Positions 17,012 to 26,107 of a DNA stretch of 64,000 bases are shown here, piece after piece. Below the pieces are notes generated by a model. That model was not told the DNA's origin. It saw nothing but the letters and a program-made list of their open reading frames with translations, and did not search any database. How positions within the stretch are numbered: the first letter of the stretch is position 1; every line of letters starts with the position of its first letter. Source of the DNA: Aquimarina sp. BL5 (GTDB taxonomy: Bacteria > Bacteroidota > Bacteroidia > Flavobacteriales > Flavobacteriaceae); assembly GCF_003443675.1 (NCBI RefSeq), contig NZ_CP031963.1:3371501-3435500 (forward strand), given 5' to 3'. A program made the translations under genes and the position numbers.

Positions 17012-17409
17012 TAGAAAACTAAAAACACATCAATTAGAATATGAAAAATAATAAACCTATTTGGACTAAAGTTCATTGCTCCTGTTAGTTTTTTAATAAT
17101 TATAATGTTTTAGAAATTACAATTGGAATTAGTTTAAGCAATTTCATATATAAATTGTATTATGTAGTGAAGAATAAAAAGCATATAACACAAAATCTTT
17201 CAAATAATTTATACAAAAAAGTAATAACCTAAGTTACTATTAATTGGTATTCATATAAAAACTAAAAAGGAAAATATTTTGATAGAACCATTTAACAGAC
17301 TTATACTATTATCCTAATATAAATATTACATGCTAAAACAAATACCTAAACAAAGTAATAATCTTTCATCAATGCACACGCCTTTTAAAAGAAAATTAAA
17401 ATGTACCTT

Positions 17410-17844
17410 CTAAGCTGATTTCCCTTGTCCTTGCTGTCCTTGTTTTTGTCCATCTTGTTTGCCTCCAAGAGATTTAACGCCACCTTTCATCACACAAGAT
17501 GCATTGAATGTTGCTCCTGGCTCTACAGCTAGTTTACCAACAGAAACTTCTCCTTCGATATGCGCCGTTGGTTTTAGCGATAAGGTTCCGGATATTATAA
17601 GGTTACCAGAAAATTTACCTTCGAAATCAGCATCAGAGCATTCTAACGTCCCCTGAATAAAACCTGATTTTCCAACCACTACTTTCCCTGTGGTTTTAAA
17701 AGTTCCTTCTATAGTACCTTCTACTCTAAAACCGCCTTCGGAAATAACATCTCCTACAATTTTAGTTCCTTCTGAAATTTTGTTCTGATTTCTAGAAAAA
17801 TCAGTTAAAGCTTGATCTTTTCCTTTCTTATTGTCTGAAAACAT
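17410..17844 (-). CDS. Bactofilin (polymer-forming cytoskeletal protein)
   Basis: This 144-residue protein is a DUF583/bactofilin family member. A polar N-terminal tail is followed by a right-handed beta-helix core (about 28-125) with repeating short strands (GDVISEGGFRVEG, GKVVVGKSG, GNLIISGTL) and a Gly/Gln/Lys-rich disordered tail. Bactofilins self-assemble without nucleotide into filaments at the cytoplasmic membrane and serve as scaffolds for cell shape or polar machinery. The gene follows the SprE-like gene by 22 bases on the same strand, so the two are probably co-transcribed. A role in organising the gliding or secretion machinery is inference. Confidence 0.92.
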   Translation of the reverse strand: MFSDNKKGKDQALTDFSRNQNKISEGTKIVGDVISEGGFRVEGTIEGTFKTTGKVVVGKSGFIQGTLECSDADFEGKFSGNLIISGTLSLKPTAHIEGEVSVGKLAVEPGATFNASCVMKGGVKSLGGKQDGQKQGQQGQGKSA

Positions 17845-17866
17845 ATTACTGGGGGGATTAAAATTA

Positions 17867-20491
17867 TTATTCTGATTTAGGCTCTAAATATTTATCTAGA
17901 TTCTTATGTATCTGGATAATTCTATAATTAGGTGATGCTATTACAAAAAATTCTTTGTTCACCTTTTCATAATATTTCTTTTTTCTATTCCATTTTGTAA
18001 GATCTGCTCCTCTTGTATCTTCTATTTTACCAATAATTAAAAGTTCAGCCATACCTTCTGCTCCTAATTTATCTCTTTTGGTATGGATTACTACAAACTG
18101 TTGATCCTTAGTATAGATATCTAAAGAAACTTTCATTTTATCATACCTAAGATCTTTTACAATCGCCTCCAGCCGTTCCTTTAACTCTTGTGCCTGATTG
18201 TCTCCAAATCTAGAAAATGCATATACCAGCTTATGATTTTTTTCGCCCTCAATACCCTCTTTAAAATCACTGCTCTGAATTTGAGGAATCGTAGTTTGAT
18301 ATATTAATTGTGCTTTTTTCCCTTCTGGGCTTTGAGGGTAATTTAGTGAAACATAGTTTAGCGCTTCTTTATATGCCTCAAACCCTTTATAGCGACCAAT
18401 TGCCTGCGCTTTCAATAACTCAAATTTCGGAACAAAATCTTCTCCGCCAAATTTGGTAATTAACTCATCACTTTCTTTAATCACTCCAGCATATTTCTGA
18501 TTTTTAAAATCTCTATACAATCTATTGTACATAGATTCTGGACTGTTTTGATCGTCCTTTAATGCTTCATCAGGATTTTGAAGAATTTTTGCATAACGAG
18601 AATCTCCATGCGTATTAATAATATCCTGTTTAAGTTCGTTTGATTTTGTTATATCTCCTTGTAAAAGGTATATTTTATACAAATTATATTTAGAAGGCAC
18701 GATTAGGCGTTCTTCGGGATTACTTTTCAAAAGATTTTCAAACTTATCTATCGACAATCCATACTCCTGAAATTTCTCTTTATATATAACACCTAACTGA
18801 TAATACGCAAAATTTCTATCGGTCTGTAAACTGTCTAAAACTACCTGATCGGTTGGTAATTGTGTAATATATGTTTGCGGATCAAAAGTAGGATCAGTAT
18901 CTATAGAGTATTCATCTACTTCAGTCTGATCCACATTAGATACAGCACTAGGATTGGTGATGCTGGAAATCCTCCAATTATCCTGTAATTCTCGATTTCC
19001 AAAAGTTCTTTTGAAAGCAGTTTTTCCATAAGCTACCGTAGTCGGATTATAGAAATAAAATTTCCCTCCTTCTTCTGGATTTGGACCACCACTATTTCCT
19101 AATCCTGTTTTTGGTTGACTAAATCGTTGCTCATTAGGAAGTTCTCCTTTTATTCTTGCTATTTCCGCTGCTTCCTGAGCAGCAATGGCTTCTGCCTTTA
19201 TTTTTTCTGTATATTCCGAGTAGTATGCTATTCTTTCTTCTGGGGACATTGCCACTACAGATAAAATACTATCGTTAGTCTTTGCAATTCCTTCATATAA
19301 AATGACATCATCCAGATTTACTCTTTTCTTTTTAAGCACTCGATATTTTTTAGAATCTACCACCATACGTTCTAGCGTACTATCATAATAAGCGCCGGCG
19401 ATAGCATATTCTTTAGCATCAAAATTAATATCACCTAAAGCCTTATAATTCAGTGATTCCAAATGCTTATCTTCAAGCTTGGTTCTTAGCGATTTGTTGT
19501 AATTTTCTACAGCTAAGTCAATAGAATCCAATGTATTAAAATATACTGCCTTTTGATTATAAATTTTATCAAGGAAAGGTCTGTTCTCTCTATTTTCCTC
19601 TAAATCTGTAAGAAGTTCTAGAAATTCTACCTTATTCCCCGTTTCGTAGTTAAAATTTCTTGCCTTTGCCATATAAGCATTAAGCATATATCGTCTAGGT
19701 GTTTTTCTATTAAGCTCAATAACCTGATCAAAGGCATAATTAGCACTGTCTTTATATCCTAATTGATTAAGTAGTTGACCTTTTATATATAAATACCTTC
19801 CTTTTTCCTCATTATTCTTAGAATGGATAGCCGCTTTACTAATATATGTTACAGCAGAATCTTTCTGTTCCAAATTGATATAAGCCTGAGCGATCATGGC
19901 CACAGCATCAGAATAGTCCTGAGCTTCCATGTACTCTTCTTCTACCATCTTCATCAGATCCTCAACAGCCTTTTCATTATTATCCAAACGAAGATTGGTT
20001 TTTGCTCTCCAGACCTTAGCGTGATTAATATTATTACTCGTGGGGTATTTATATAATATATAATTAAAGGCTTCTAAAGCAGGGATAAAACGCTGTTCGT
20101 TATATCTGGCTTTTCCTAAAAGTAAGAAAGATTCATCGATTTTAGGATTTCGCTCTCTATCATCAATAAGCATACTATGCTTCTGAATTGCTTTTGCAGC
20201 TTTTTCCTCGGCTTTATCAAAATTCTGATTTAGTACTTCGTTAGGTAATCTAACATCTTCACTAACAATCAGCCTCTCTACCGGAAGAAGTTCCCAAAAA
20301 TTATCTCTGTATGTTTGTACAATATCTTGTTTTCCTTTTTCGAAAGCTACTCTACCATTATACAGGGTATTGTTTTTGGTGGTAACATCATGCCAGGTTC
20401 TATTAGTCCATTTGTCTTTTTTACGTGAACAACTAAACCCAACTGCTATTAGGAGAAGTACAACGATGATTTGTGATAATTTTCTGTTCAA
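17867..20491 (-). CDS. sprE: SprE/PorW-type gliding motility and type IX secretion lipoprotein
   Basis: This 874-residue protein begins with a lipoprotein signal peptide ending in the lipobox GFSC, with Cys21 as lipid anchor. Most of the chain is helical and TPR-like (for example about 110-240 and 340-390). A low-complexity stretch rich in Gly, Pro and Asn lies near residue 465, followed by further repeats and a C-terminal segment about 750-874. The length and architecture match SprE of Flavobacterium johnsoniae and PorW of Porphyromonas, outer-membrane-linked lipoproteins needed for type IX secretion and, in gliders, for motility. The pairing with a bactofilin gene supports the call. Confidence 0.85.
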   Translation of the reverse strand: MNRKLSQIIVVLLLIAVGFSCSRKKDKWTNRTWHDVTTKNNTLYNGRVAFEKGKQDIVQTYRDNFWELLPVERLIVSEDVRLPNEVLNQNFDKAEEKAAKAIQKHSMLIDDRERNPKIDESFLLLGKARYNEQRFIPALEAFNYILYKYPTSNNINHAKVWRAKTNLRLDNNEKAVEDLMKMVEEEYMEAQDYSDAVAMIAQAYINLEQKDSAVTYISKAAIHSKNNEEKGRYLYIKGQLLNQLGYKDSANYAFDQVIELNRKTPRRYMLNAYMAKARNFNYETGNKVEFLELLTDLEENRENRPFLDKIYNQKAVYFNTLDSIDLAVENYNKSLRTKLEDKHLESLNYKALGDINFDAKEYAIAGAYYDSTLERMVVDSKKYRVLKKKRVNLDDVILYEGIAKTNDSILSVVAMSPEERIAYYSEYTEKIKAEAIAAQEAAEIARIKGELPNEQRFSQPKTGLGNSGGPNPEEGGKFYFYNPTTVAYGKTAFKRTFGNRELQDNWRISSITNPSAVSNVDQTEVDEYSIDTDPTFDPQTYITQLPTDQVVLDSLQTDRNFAYYQLGVIYKEKFQEYGLSIDKFENLLKSNPEERLIVPSKYNLYKIYLLQGDITKSNELKQDIINTHGDSRYAKILQNPDEALKDDQNSPESMYNRLYRDFKNQKYAGVIKESDELITKFGGEDFVPKFELLKAQAIGRYKGFEAYKEALNYVSLNYPQSPEGKKAQLIYQTTIPQIQSSDFKEGIEGEKNHKLVYAFSRFGDNQAQELKERLEAIVKDLRYDKMKVSLDIYTKDQQFVVIHTKRDKLGAEGMAELLIIGKIEDTRGADLTKWNRKKKYYEKVNKEFFVIASPNYRIIQIHKNLDKYLEPKSE

Positions 20492-20552
20492 AATCTCAAT
20501 AATTTATACGCTGATAACTTAAAAACTTGCGTTTTAGTGCATCAGAACAGCA

Positions 20553-20560
20553 CAAAAATA
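20553..20560 (-). promoter_or_regulatory. Candidate -7 box for sprE
   Basis: On the minus strand this reads TATTTTTG, matching the Bacteroidota -7 consensus TAnnTTTG. It lies about 62 bases upstream of the sprE start, with only a weak -33 match near 20581. The 311-base gap 20492-20802 to the divergent gene also holds a long inverted repeat and nothing else I can identify. Confidence 0.4.
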
Positions 20561-20583
20561 ATGTGTGAGATGTAAAAATACAT

Positions 20584-20683
20584 TTCTTTCTGTAAAAAAT
20601 AGGTTATTAACAACTTTTTCTCATTGGGTTCTTGCTTTTATTATATCTTCCAAAGTTGTTAACAATTTGCCTTTCAGAAAGAA
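20584..20683. repeat. Two-part inverted repeat in the divergent sprE upstream region
   Basis: The outer arms TTCTTTCTG (20584-20592) and CAGAAAGAA (20675-20683) and the inner arms TTAACAACTTT (20607-20617) and AAAGTTGTTAA (20652-20662) are perfectly complementary in nested order, with a 34-base centre. The symmetry suggests paired binding sites for one regulator of the two divergent genes, or an RNA structure. It lacks the features of an insertion-sequence end. Confidence 0.5.
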
Positions 20684-20802
20684 GAACATCTTTCAATTTT
20701 TTTGCCTTTTAAGATAATAAACAAAAAAATCACCGAATACAGTGTATTACTACTATTTAGATTTATAGATCTTCGCGATTCATTTTTAACCAACCTAACA
20801 TC

Positions 20803-21456
20803 ATGAGAATCATAGAAATTCCTATTGACGATATAGAAATCATAAAGATTTTTTTGAATTCTAACAAAAAACTGGAAGCAATAAAATACATTATAGATAC
20901 TTATGAATTATCAATGCGCGATGCGAATAGGGTTGTTAAAAAAATAATCGCCAATTCAGAATTAAAGGTTATTAAAATTGAAGTAAGGCCAAATTTTCAA
21001 AGAGAAGTCAATACTTCATTACGCAGTAAAACATCTGAAATCATGTACTATTTATTGCTTTTTGTTGGACTTTGTTTATTGGTCGGAGGAATATATAATC
21101 TTGGTAAAACATTAAATTCTTTAGCCCAAACTGAAAAAACAAATGCTACTATAATCAGATATGAATCTCATCTTTCGGTTACGAATAGCGATAACAGAAA
21201 AATTATGCAAACTATGTATAAACCTGTAATGCAATTTACTTTTAGGAATAAGGTTTATGAGCGCAAAACAAAAACTTCTTCATCTTCCAAGGACTTTGTC
21301 ATTGACGAACAAGTTTCTGTTTACATACATAAAGATTTTCCAGCAGTTAATGAAATCTATTTAGATGATTTCATAGAAAAATATGGGCTAGCGGTAGCTC
21401 TTCTTTTATTTGGCGTTTTGATTACGGGAGCAGGATTTATTGTGAAAAAATTCTAA
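20803..21456 (+). CDS. DUF3592-like membrane protein with an L7/L12-like N-terminus
   Basis: This 217-residue protein is not assigned to a pathway. Residues 18-50 (KLEAIKYIIDTYELSMRDAN) resemble the short helical segment found in ribosomal L7/L12 C-domain-like proteins. Two transmembrane segments (about 80-102 and 195-215) flank a soluble beta-rich region, a layout typical of DUF3592 proteins. The extracytoplasmic or cytoplasmic side of the loop is unclear. It is divergent from sprE and ends 10 bases before the convergent ABC ATPase gene. Confidence 0.6.
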   Translation: MRIIEIPIDDIEIIKIFLNSNKKLEAIKYIIDTYELSMRDANRVVKKIIANSELKVIKIEVRPNFQREVNTSLRSKTSEIMYYLLLFVGLCLLVGGIYNLGKTLNSLAQTEKTNATIIRYESHLSVTNSDNRKIMQTMYKPVMQFTFRNKVYERKTKTSSSSKDFVIDEQVSVYIHKDFPAVNEIYLDDFIEKYGLAVALLLFGVLITGAGFIVKKF

Positions 21457-21466
21457 ATCTTTTTTG

Positions 21467-22162
21467 TTACTTATTAAAATGCTCCTCTAGCTCTTTTAAT
21501 GTTTCTGTTGAAGTCGCAAGATCTTTAACCACCTCTCCTTTATCCAGCACCACAATGCGCTCACAGACTTCGGTTACGTGCATTAAATCATGACTAGAAA
21601 CCAAAACAGTAACATTAGGGTCTGCAGCCAAATCTTTGATAATTTTCTTTAAACGAATTTGAGTGGTAGGATCCAAATTAGCAAACGGTTCATCCAGAAT
21701 AATAACTTCTGGATTACCAATTAGCGCTGCTACTATTCCTGCTTTCTTTTGATTTCCCTTAGAGAGATCTCTTAAATACTTCTTTTGCCCTAAAATTTCT
21801 CCATGAAAGAAATCTTCAAACTCGGCAAGCAAAGCATCCACATCCGCTTTATTTTGACCACGAAGTTCTCCTATAAAATAAAAATACTCTTCTGCAGTAA
21901 GATATCCAATCAAGAACGTTTCATCAATAAATGCAGAGGTGATAGCTTTCCAGTCTTCACTTTCACTAACCTTAATACCACTGTTTTCAATATGACCCGT
22001 AGTAGGTCTAATTAAATCAAGTAAAGCGCTAAACAATGTTGTTTTTCCTGCTCCATTATTCCCTACCAACCCGAAACTATCTCCTTTTGGTATTTCTAAG
22101 TGTTCGATATTCAACACTGTATTTCCCGCATATGTCTTCGTAATATTATGTATTCCTATCAT
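21467..22162 (-). CDS. ABC transporter ATP-binding protein
   Basis: This 231-residue nucleotide-binding domain has Walker A GNNGAGKTT, signature LSKGNQKKAG, Walker B VIILDEPFANLD and the switch His in VSSHD. The frame is open 38 codons further upstream, but that stretch overlaps the preceding gene. The start at 22162 (MIGIHNITKTYAG) fits ABC proteins and lies 4 bases after the permease stop. With the DUF5687 membrane protein it forms a two-gene ABC system, of the kind found throughout Flavobacteriia. Substrate and direction are unknown; export is the usual assumption for this architecture. Confidence 0.88.
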   Translation of the reverse strand: MIGIHNITKTYAGNTVLNIEHLEIPKGDSFGLVGNNGAGKTTLFSALLDLIRPTTGHIENSGIKVSESEDWKAITSAFIDETFLIGYLTAEEYFYFIGELRGQNKADVDALLAEFEDFFHGEILGQKKYLRDLSKGNQKKAGIVAALIGNPEVIILDEPFANLDPTTQIRLKKIIKDLAADPNVTVLVSSHDLMHVTEVCERIVVLDKGEVVKDLATSTETLKELEEHFNK

Positions 22163-22166
22163 CTTC

Positions 22167-23642
22167 TTATTTTTTTTGTTTGTATGCCCAGATTGTTTTG
22201 TACTTCTCTGTTCTATAAATTCTTTCAATTTTATCAAAAACCATATTTCTGAATGCAAAACCTGCAATTCCCGCAACGGCTACTAATAAGTAACCCGCAT
22301 ATGGACTGTATGCATAGTGTCCGATTGCATATAATATCATTGGTAAAGCTAATTTTGGTAATGACAGCATTAGTGTTTTTATGTTGAATGCTTGTTTATC
22401 ACCAAATGCCTTTTTATTACTAGTAAGGTCTATAGGTGTTTTTACATAAGCACCTGCCCACAAAACCACATGAGAATTTACTCCCATATTAAATATTGCG
22501 CCTACAACAACTGCCAAATATGCCTCCCAGCCAAAATACAAATAACCTGATGCCAGAATAGCAGAGATAAATGTAGCCATTACCATCAACCACCATTTAG
22601 AAGATAGATATTCTCTGTATTTAATATTTTGACTCATCATCAAGGGATAATAGGAACTATCCCAGCTCGGCACAAATTGCCCAAAACTCATCAAGAAACC
22701 TCCGGAAACAAAAATACCTGCAAATATTCTCCAAACGGGTCCGTCATAAACTTCTACTTTTCCTGTGAAGAATAACAGACCATAAAAAAGAAATAATATA
22801 CTCACTAATACAGTAGTTTTAGCTCTTTTATTTCTTTTAATCAGTTTAATGTCATTTTTTAGAAATACTGCGGTTTTACCGAATCTATCCAACCATTCTA
22901 AATTTTCGGTTTTTACGGTTTCAGATTTCGTTGCCAATCCAGCGTCTAGGTATAAATCTTTAACAAAAGATGTAAAGGCAATGATATACAATACTATTGC
23001 AGCTACTATAGGCAATGCAAACAAAAATTTAGATTCATATAAACCTTGGAAAAATGGAGCGGTATATAGTGTAACATCGAAGTACCCAAAATAATGCAGT
23101 CCTCCTAAAACCGCCATAACTCCTCCAACACCATAAATAAGACCGTCTTTATTGTTTAATAAAATATTCAGGAAATTGTTGGCATATGTTAATGCAATTA
23201 ACCCAACATTCCATAATAATACGTTTAGCACTGGAGCGTTTCCTTCTGCAATTAATAGCACGGAAAATGGAACGAAAAAGAACGCATGTATAATATTGAA
23301 AAAAGACAACATCGTTTTACCCAACGCAAAAGAAACAATTTTGTTCTTGGTAAAAGGTAGAATCAATAAGGGTGTTATATTGATTACCGGCATTTTTTGT
23401 AAGGCATATCTAAAAATAAGATCAAACGCCCACCAATAAACCAAAAACTTACTAACCACTGTTAACGGATCTAGACATAGGTCTTCGCTGATATATTTAT
23501 ACGCAATAAAGCTCCCTCCCATCATCATCAATATAAAATAGACTGCCCAAAAACCCATAAAGATTTTCATCCAAAGTCCTGATGAAGCAGATGCGGATCG
23601 CCAAAAGGATTTCCACTGTAATGAAATAAAGTGTTTAAACAT
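22167..23642 (-). CDS. DUF5687-family ABC transporter membrane protein
   Basis: This 491-residue integral membrane protein has about ten to twelve hydrophobic segments and a soluble stretch around 230-260. The N-terminus HFISLQWKSFWRS and overall layout match DUF5687 proteins of Bacteroidota, which are encoded beside an ABC ATPase and are taken to be its permease partner. The ATPase gene follows after 4 bases. Nothing in the sequence reveals the substrate. Confidence 0.8.
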   Translation of the reverse strand: MFKHFISLQWKSFWRSASASSGLWMKIFMGFWAVYFILMMMGGSFIAYKYISEDLCLDPLTVVSKFLVYWWAFDLIFRYALQKMPVINITPLLILPFTKNKIVSFALGKTMLSFFNIIHAFFFVPFSVLLIAEGNAPVLNVLLWNVGLIALTYANNFLNILLNNKDGLIYGVGGVMAVLGGLHYFGYFDVTLYTAPFFQGLYESKFLFALPIVAAIVLYIIAFTSFVKDLYLDAGLATKSETVKTENLEWLDRFGKTAVFLKNDIKLIKRNKRAKTTVLVSILFLFYGLLFFTGKVEVYDGPVWRIFAGIFVSGGFLMSFGQFVPSWDSSYYPLMMSQNIKYREYLSSKWWLMVMATFISAILASGYLYFGWEAYLAVVVGAIFNMGVNSHVVLWAGAYVKTPIDLTSNKKAFGDKQAFNIKTLMLSLPKLALPMILYAIGHYAYSPYAGYLLVAVAGIAGFAFRNMVFDKIERIYRTEKYKTIWAYKQKK

Positions 23643-23770
23643 AGTTGTGATAGTTTTAAAAGAAATTAGGAAAAACTTCTTATACTATTTAGTAAGCAAA
23701 AAATAGATTTTGTTACAAAATAATTTCATTAAGCTTTTAATTATAGTCATTTAATCTTCTTCAAAGCAGT

Positions 23771-23787
23771 TAACTTTGTTATTTTTG
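23771..23787 (+). promoter_or_regulatory. Overlapping candidate -7 boxes for the ferredoxin-type reductase gene
   Basis: Two consecutive matches to TAnnTTTG occur: TAACTTTG at 23771-23778 and TATTTTTG at 23780-23787. They lie about 100 bases upstream of the ATG at 23883. No good -33 element is visible at the standard spacing for either. Confidence 0.4.
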
Positions 23788-23882
23788 CAAAAAATTATTG
23801 ATCCACGAAAAACAATAGGATTTTAATGATTTCTTCTGAAAACTTAAAATCAAGTATTCAGCTTAAAGTTTATCACATTGCT

Positions 23883-24935
23883 ATGTCAGATTTTCATACA
23901 CTTACTATAAAAAATATTACCAGAGAAACTCCAAAAGCAGTTTCTATAGAGTTTGAAGTTCCTTCACAATTAAAGAAAGATTATTCCTTTACTGCGGGGC
24001 AATACATTACCATTAAAACAGAAGTTAATGGTAAAGAAATAAGAAGAGCATATTCCATTTGTTCTTCACCAAACAGTGAATCTCTTCGGGTAGCAGTAAA
24101 GGAAATTGAAGGTGGTACCTTTTCGGCAATCGCCAATAATAAACTAAAAGCAGGTGACACTCTAGACGTTCATACTCCAGAAGGAAATTTTTTATTAAAA
24201 TCAAATCCAACCGCAAATAATACGTATGCTGCATTTGCTGCAGGAAGTGGTATTACTCCCGTAATGAGTATGATCAAAACCGTACTTGAAGAAGAACCTA
24301 ATAGTAAATTTGTTTTGGTTTACGGAAATCGAACTCCTACTGAAACTATATTTTTTAAAGAGCTTCTTGCATTACAAGCACAACATCCAGAAAGATTATT
24401 TATTGAGTTTTTCTATAGTAGAAGTGACGAAGAAGGAGCACGTTTTGGAAGAATAGAAAAATCAACAATCAATTATATCACCAAGAATAAATTCAAGGAC
24501 ACTAATTTTGAAGCCTTTTACCTTTGTGGACCTGAAGAAATGATCAATACGGTTACAAATGTTTTACTGGAAAATGGTATTTCTAAAGAAAAAGTGCATT
24601 TTGAGCTTTTTACTAGTAGTACAGAAACGACTGAAATTGACGCTAATTTAGAAGGAAAAACAGCTATTACGATACTAGTTGATGATGAAGAGACTTCTTT
24701 TGTAATGGATCAGAAAAAGACTATTCTTGATGCAGCTTTAGAAGAAGATATTGATGCTCCGTATTCTTGTCAAGGAGGTGTTTGTAGTTCTTGTATTTGC
24801 AAAATCACAGAAGGTAGTGCTGTTATGGAAAAAAATAGCATTCTTACTGATGGAGAACTTGCCGAAGGCTTAGTACTGGCTTGCCAAGCACATCCTACCT
24901 CATCGACCATAAAGGTGGATTTTGATGATGTTTAG
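23883..24935 (+). CDS. PaaE-like FAD/2Fe-2S NAD(P)H:ferredoxin-type oxidoreductase
   Basis: This 350-residue flavoprotein has an FAD-binding barrel (RRAYSICSSP), an NAD(P)-binding domain (AAGSGITPVMSM, then YLCGPEEM) and a C-terminal plant-type 2Fe-2S domain with CQGGVCSSC and a fourth Cys in LACQAHP. The order FAD, NAD, ferredoxin matches the electron-transfer component of phenylacetyl-CoA epoxidase and related monooxygenase reductases. No paaABCD genes are nearby, so its partner oxygenase is elsewhere and its physiological role is open. The frame extends 19 codons upstream, but the start at 23883 (MSDFHTLTI) matches relatives. Confidence 0.85.
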   Translation: MSDFHTLTIKNITRETPKAVSIEFEVPSQLKKDYSFTAGQYITIKTEVNGKEIRRAYSICSSPNSESLRVAVKEIEGGTFSAIANNKLKAGDTLDVHTPEGNFLLKSNPTANNTYAAFAAGSGITPVMSMIKTVLEEEPNSKFVLVYGNRTPTETIFFKELLALQAQHPERLFIEFFYSRSDEEGARFGRIEKSTINYITKNKFKDTNFEAFYLCGPEEMINTVTNVLLENGISKEKVHFELFTSSTETTEIDANLEGKTAITILVDDEETSFVMDQKKTILDAALEEDIDAPYSCQGGVCSSCICKITEGSAVMEKNSILTDGELAEGLVLACQAHPTSSTIKVDFDDV

Positions 24936-24973
24936 GTTAGTGAAATAGAAAAAATAATATTCCTTTTCAAAAA

Positions 24974-25000
24974 ATGGATTCCAGCCTACGCTGGAATGAC
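24974..25000. repeat. REP-like palindromic element between convergent genes
   Basis: The stem ATTCCAGC (24978-24985) and GCTGGAAT (24990-24997) with loop CTAC lies inside a TGGATTCCNGCNTNCGCNGGAATGAC-like sequence. I recall this pattern as a dispersed intergenic palindrome in many bacteria. It sits between the stops of two convergent genes and may end both transcripts. Only one copy is seen in this window. Confidence 0.55.
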
Positions 25001-25020
25001 AAAGTAATTTCTAGAAAAAA

Positions 25021-26097
25021 TTAAAGTTTATTTATGGCTTCGATAACAGTTTCGGGTTTGATTGTATACATTACCTTTTCGTATCCTTCGGGAACCTTGT
25101 TTCCATAAATTGATGTAGGGATTTGGTCATACTTTGCCAGATTAGGCAAAATTGCCCTTTCTAAAGGTTGCTCAAAAGGCATAAAACCAGCAAAAGGATG
25201 TGTAACTCCCCAAAGCGTTATTGTAGGCACTCCGTACATCGCTGCTAAATGGGCATTCCCGCTATCCATAGATAACATTGCATCCAGATTTCCTATAAGT
25301 TTTAGTTCATCTTCAAAAGAGAGTTTACCAGCAACATTGATTACATTTTTATATTTACTCTCCATATTATTGAGCAAGTCTATTTCTTTTTTTCCACCGC
25401 CAAACAGCAATATTTCATAAACATCACCTTGATCTAGTTGTTCAATAACCTCTACCATTAATTCTAATGGATATACTTTACTTTCATACTGGGCAAAAGG
25501 TGCAATTCCGAGCCATTTTTTAGTAGAATTCGCAGTTAGTTTAAGAATCTCTGGGGTTAATGTGGTTTTCCCGGGAAACGTATGTCTTTCCAAACTTATT
25601 GGGTATCCTAATGCTTCAAAAACATCCGCGTATCGCTGATGTGTTGTTTTTAATTGTTTAAACTCCTTATTTACGGGTCTAGTTAATGCTTTTTTCTCCG
25701 CTCTTCCTTTATCAATTTGTACTACTTTAATCCCTCGTAGTGCGAAAAACTTCTTAAGAATATTTGATCGCAATACATTATGTAAATCGGCTACTGCAGT
25801 TATGCCGAGTCCTCTTAATTCTTTAGAGAGTTTAGACAACCCAAAAAAACCTTTGTGCTTTCCTTCTACATCTGCATGATATATTTCTAGGTTATCAATC
25901 CCAGAAAATATTGGTTCAAAGAATTTTCTGGTAAGCACAGTAATCTTAACATTAGGATATTGCACTCTAAAAGTTCGCAATATGGGAACAGTCATGGCCA
26001 CATCTCCCATTGCAGACAATCGAATGACCAAAATATGAGCATCAAAGCCCTTAGATAGGGCTTTGTTACTTTTTATTATGTTTTTATTTTTACTCAA
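25021..26097 (-). CDS. Glycosyltransferase family 9 (heptosyltransferase-like)
   Basis: This 358-residue protein has the GT9 layout: an N-terminal Rossmann half starting VIRLSAMGDVAMTVPILRTF and a C-terminal half with MLSMDSGNAHLAAMYGVPTITLWG, the motif that contacts the sugar nucleotide. Family members transfer heptose or related sugars from ADP-activated donors to lipid A core structures on the cytoplasmic face of the inner membrane. It follows the DUF4254 gene by 10 bases, an arrangement I recall from Flavobacteriia. The sugar is not determined. Confidence 0.88.
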   Translation of the reverse strand: MSKNKNIIKSNKALSKGFDAHILVIRLSAMGDVAMTVPILRTFRVQYPNVKITVLTRKFFEPIFSGIDNLEIYHADVEGKHKGFFGLSKLSKELRGLGITAVADLHNVLRSNILKKFFALRGIKVVQIDKGRAEKKALTRPVNKEFKQLKTTHQRYADVFEALGYPISLERHTFPGKTTLTPEILKLTANSTKKWLGIAPFAQYESKVYPLELMVEVIEQLDQGDVYEILLFGGGKKEIDLLNNMESKYKNVINVAGKLSFEDELKLIGNLDAMLSMDSGNAHLAAMYGVPTITLWGVTHPFAGFMPFEQPLERAILPNLAKYDQIPTSIYGNKVPEGYEKVMYTIKPETVIEAINKL

Positions 26098-26107
26098 AAA
26101 TATGTTC

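Larger units (their letters stand above)
16391..17409 (-). other. Gene-free, AT-rich leader/promoter region of the biosynthetic operon
   Basis: About 1 kb between the bactofilin stop and the antiterminator start holds no convincing gene on either strand. It must contain the end of the bactofilin transcript and the promoter of the biosynthetic operon. I found no clear TAnnTTTG box on the minus strand. It does contain two hairpins and one perfect palindrome, listed separately. UpxY-type proteins act on long 5' leaders in Bacteroides, so this may be the target of the protein encoded just downstream (inference). Confidence 0.6.

Noticed and set aside
17041..17088. A 15-codon plus-strand reading frame (MKNNKPIWTKVHCSC) in the biosynthetic leader.
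   Set aside because: It is short, on the strand opposite to the flanking genes, has no promoter or ribosome-site support, and such frames are expected by chance in AT-rich DNA.
22163..22276. Extended N-terminus of the ABC ATPase.
   Set aside because: It reads through the end of the permease gene in another frame, and the ATPase domain begins right at the internal ATG at 22162.
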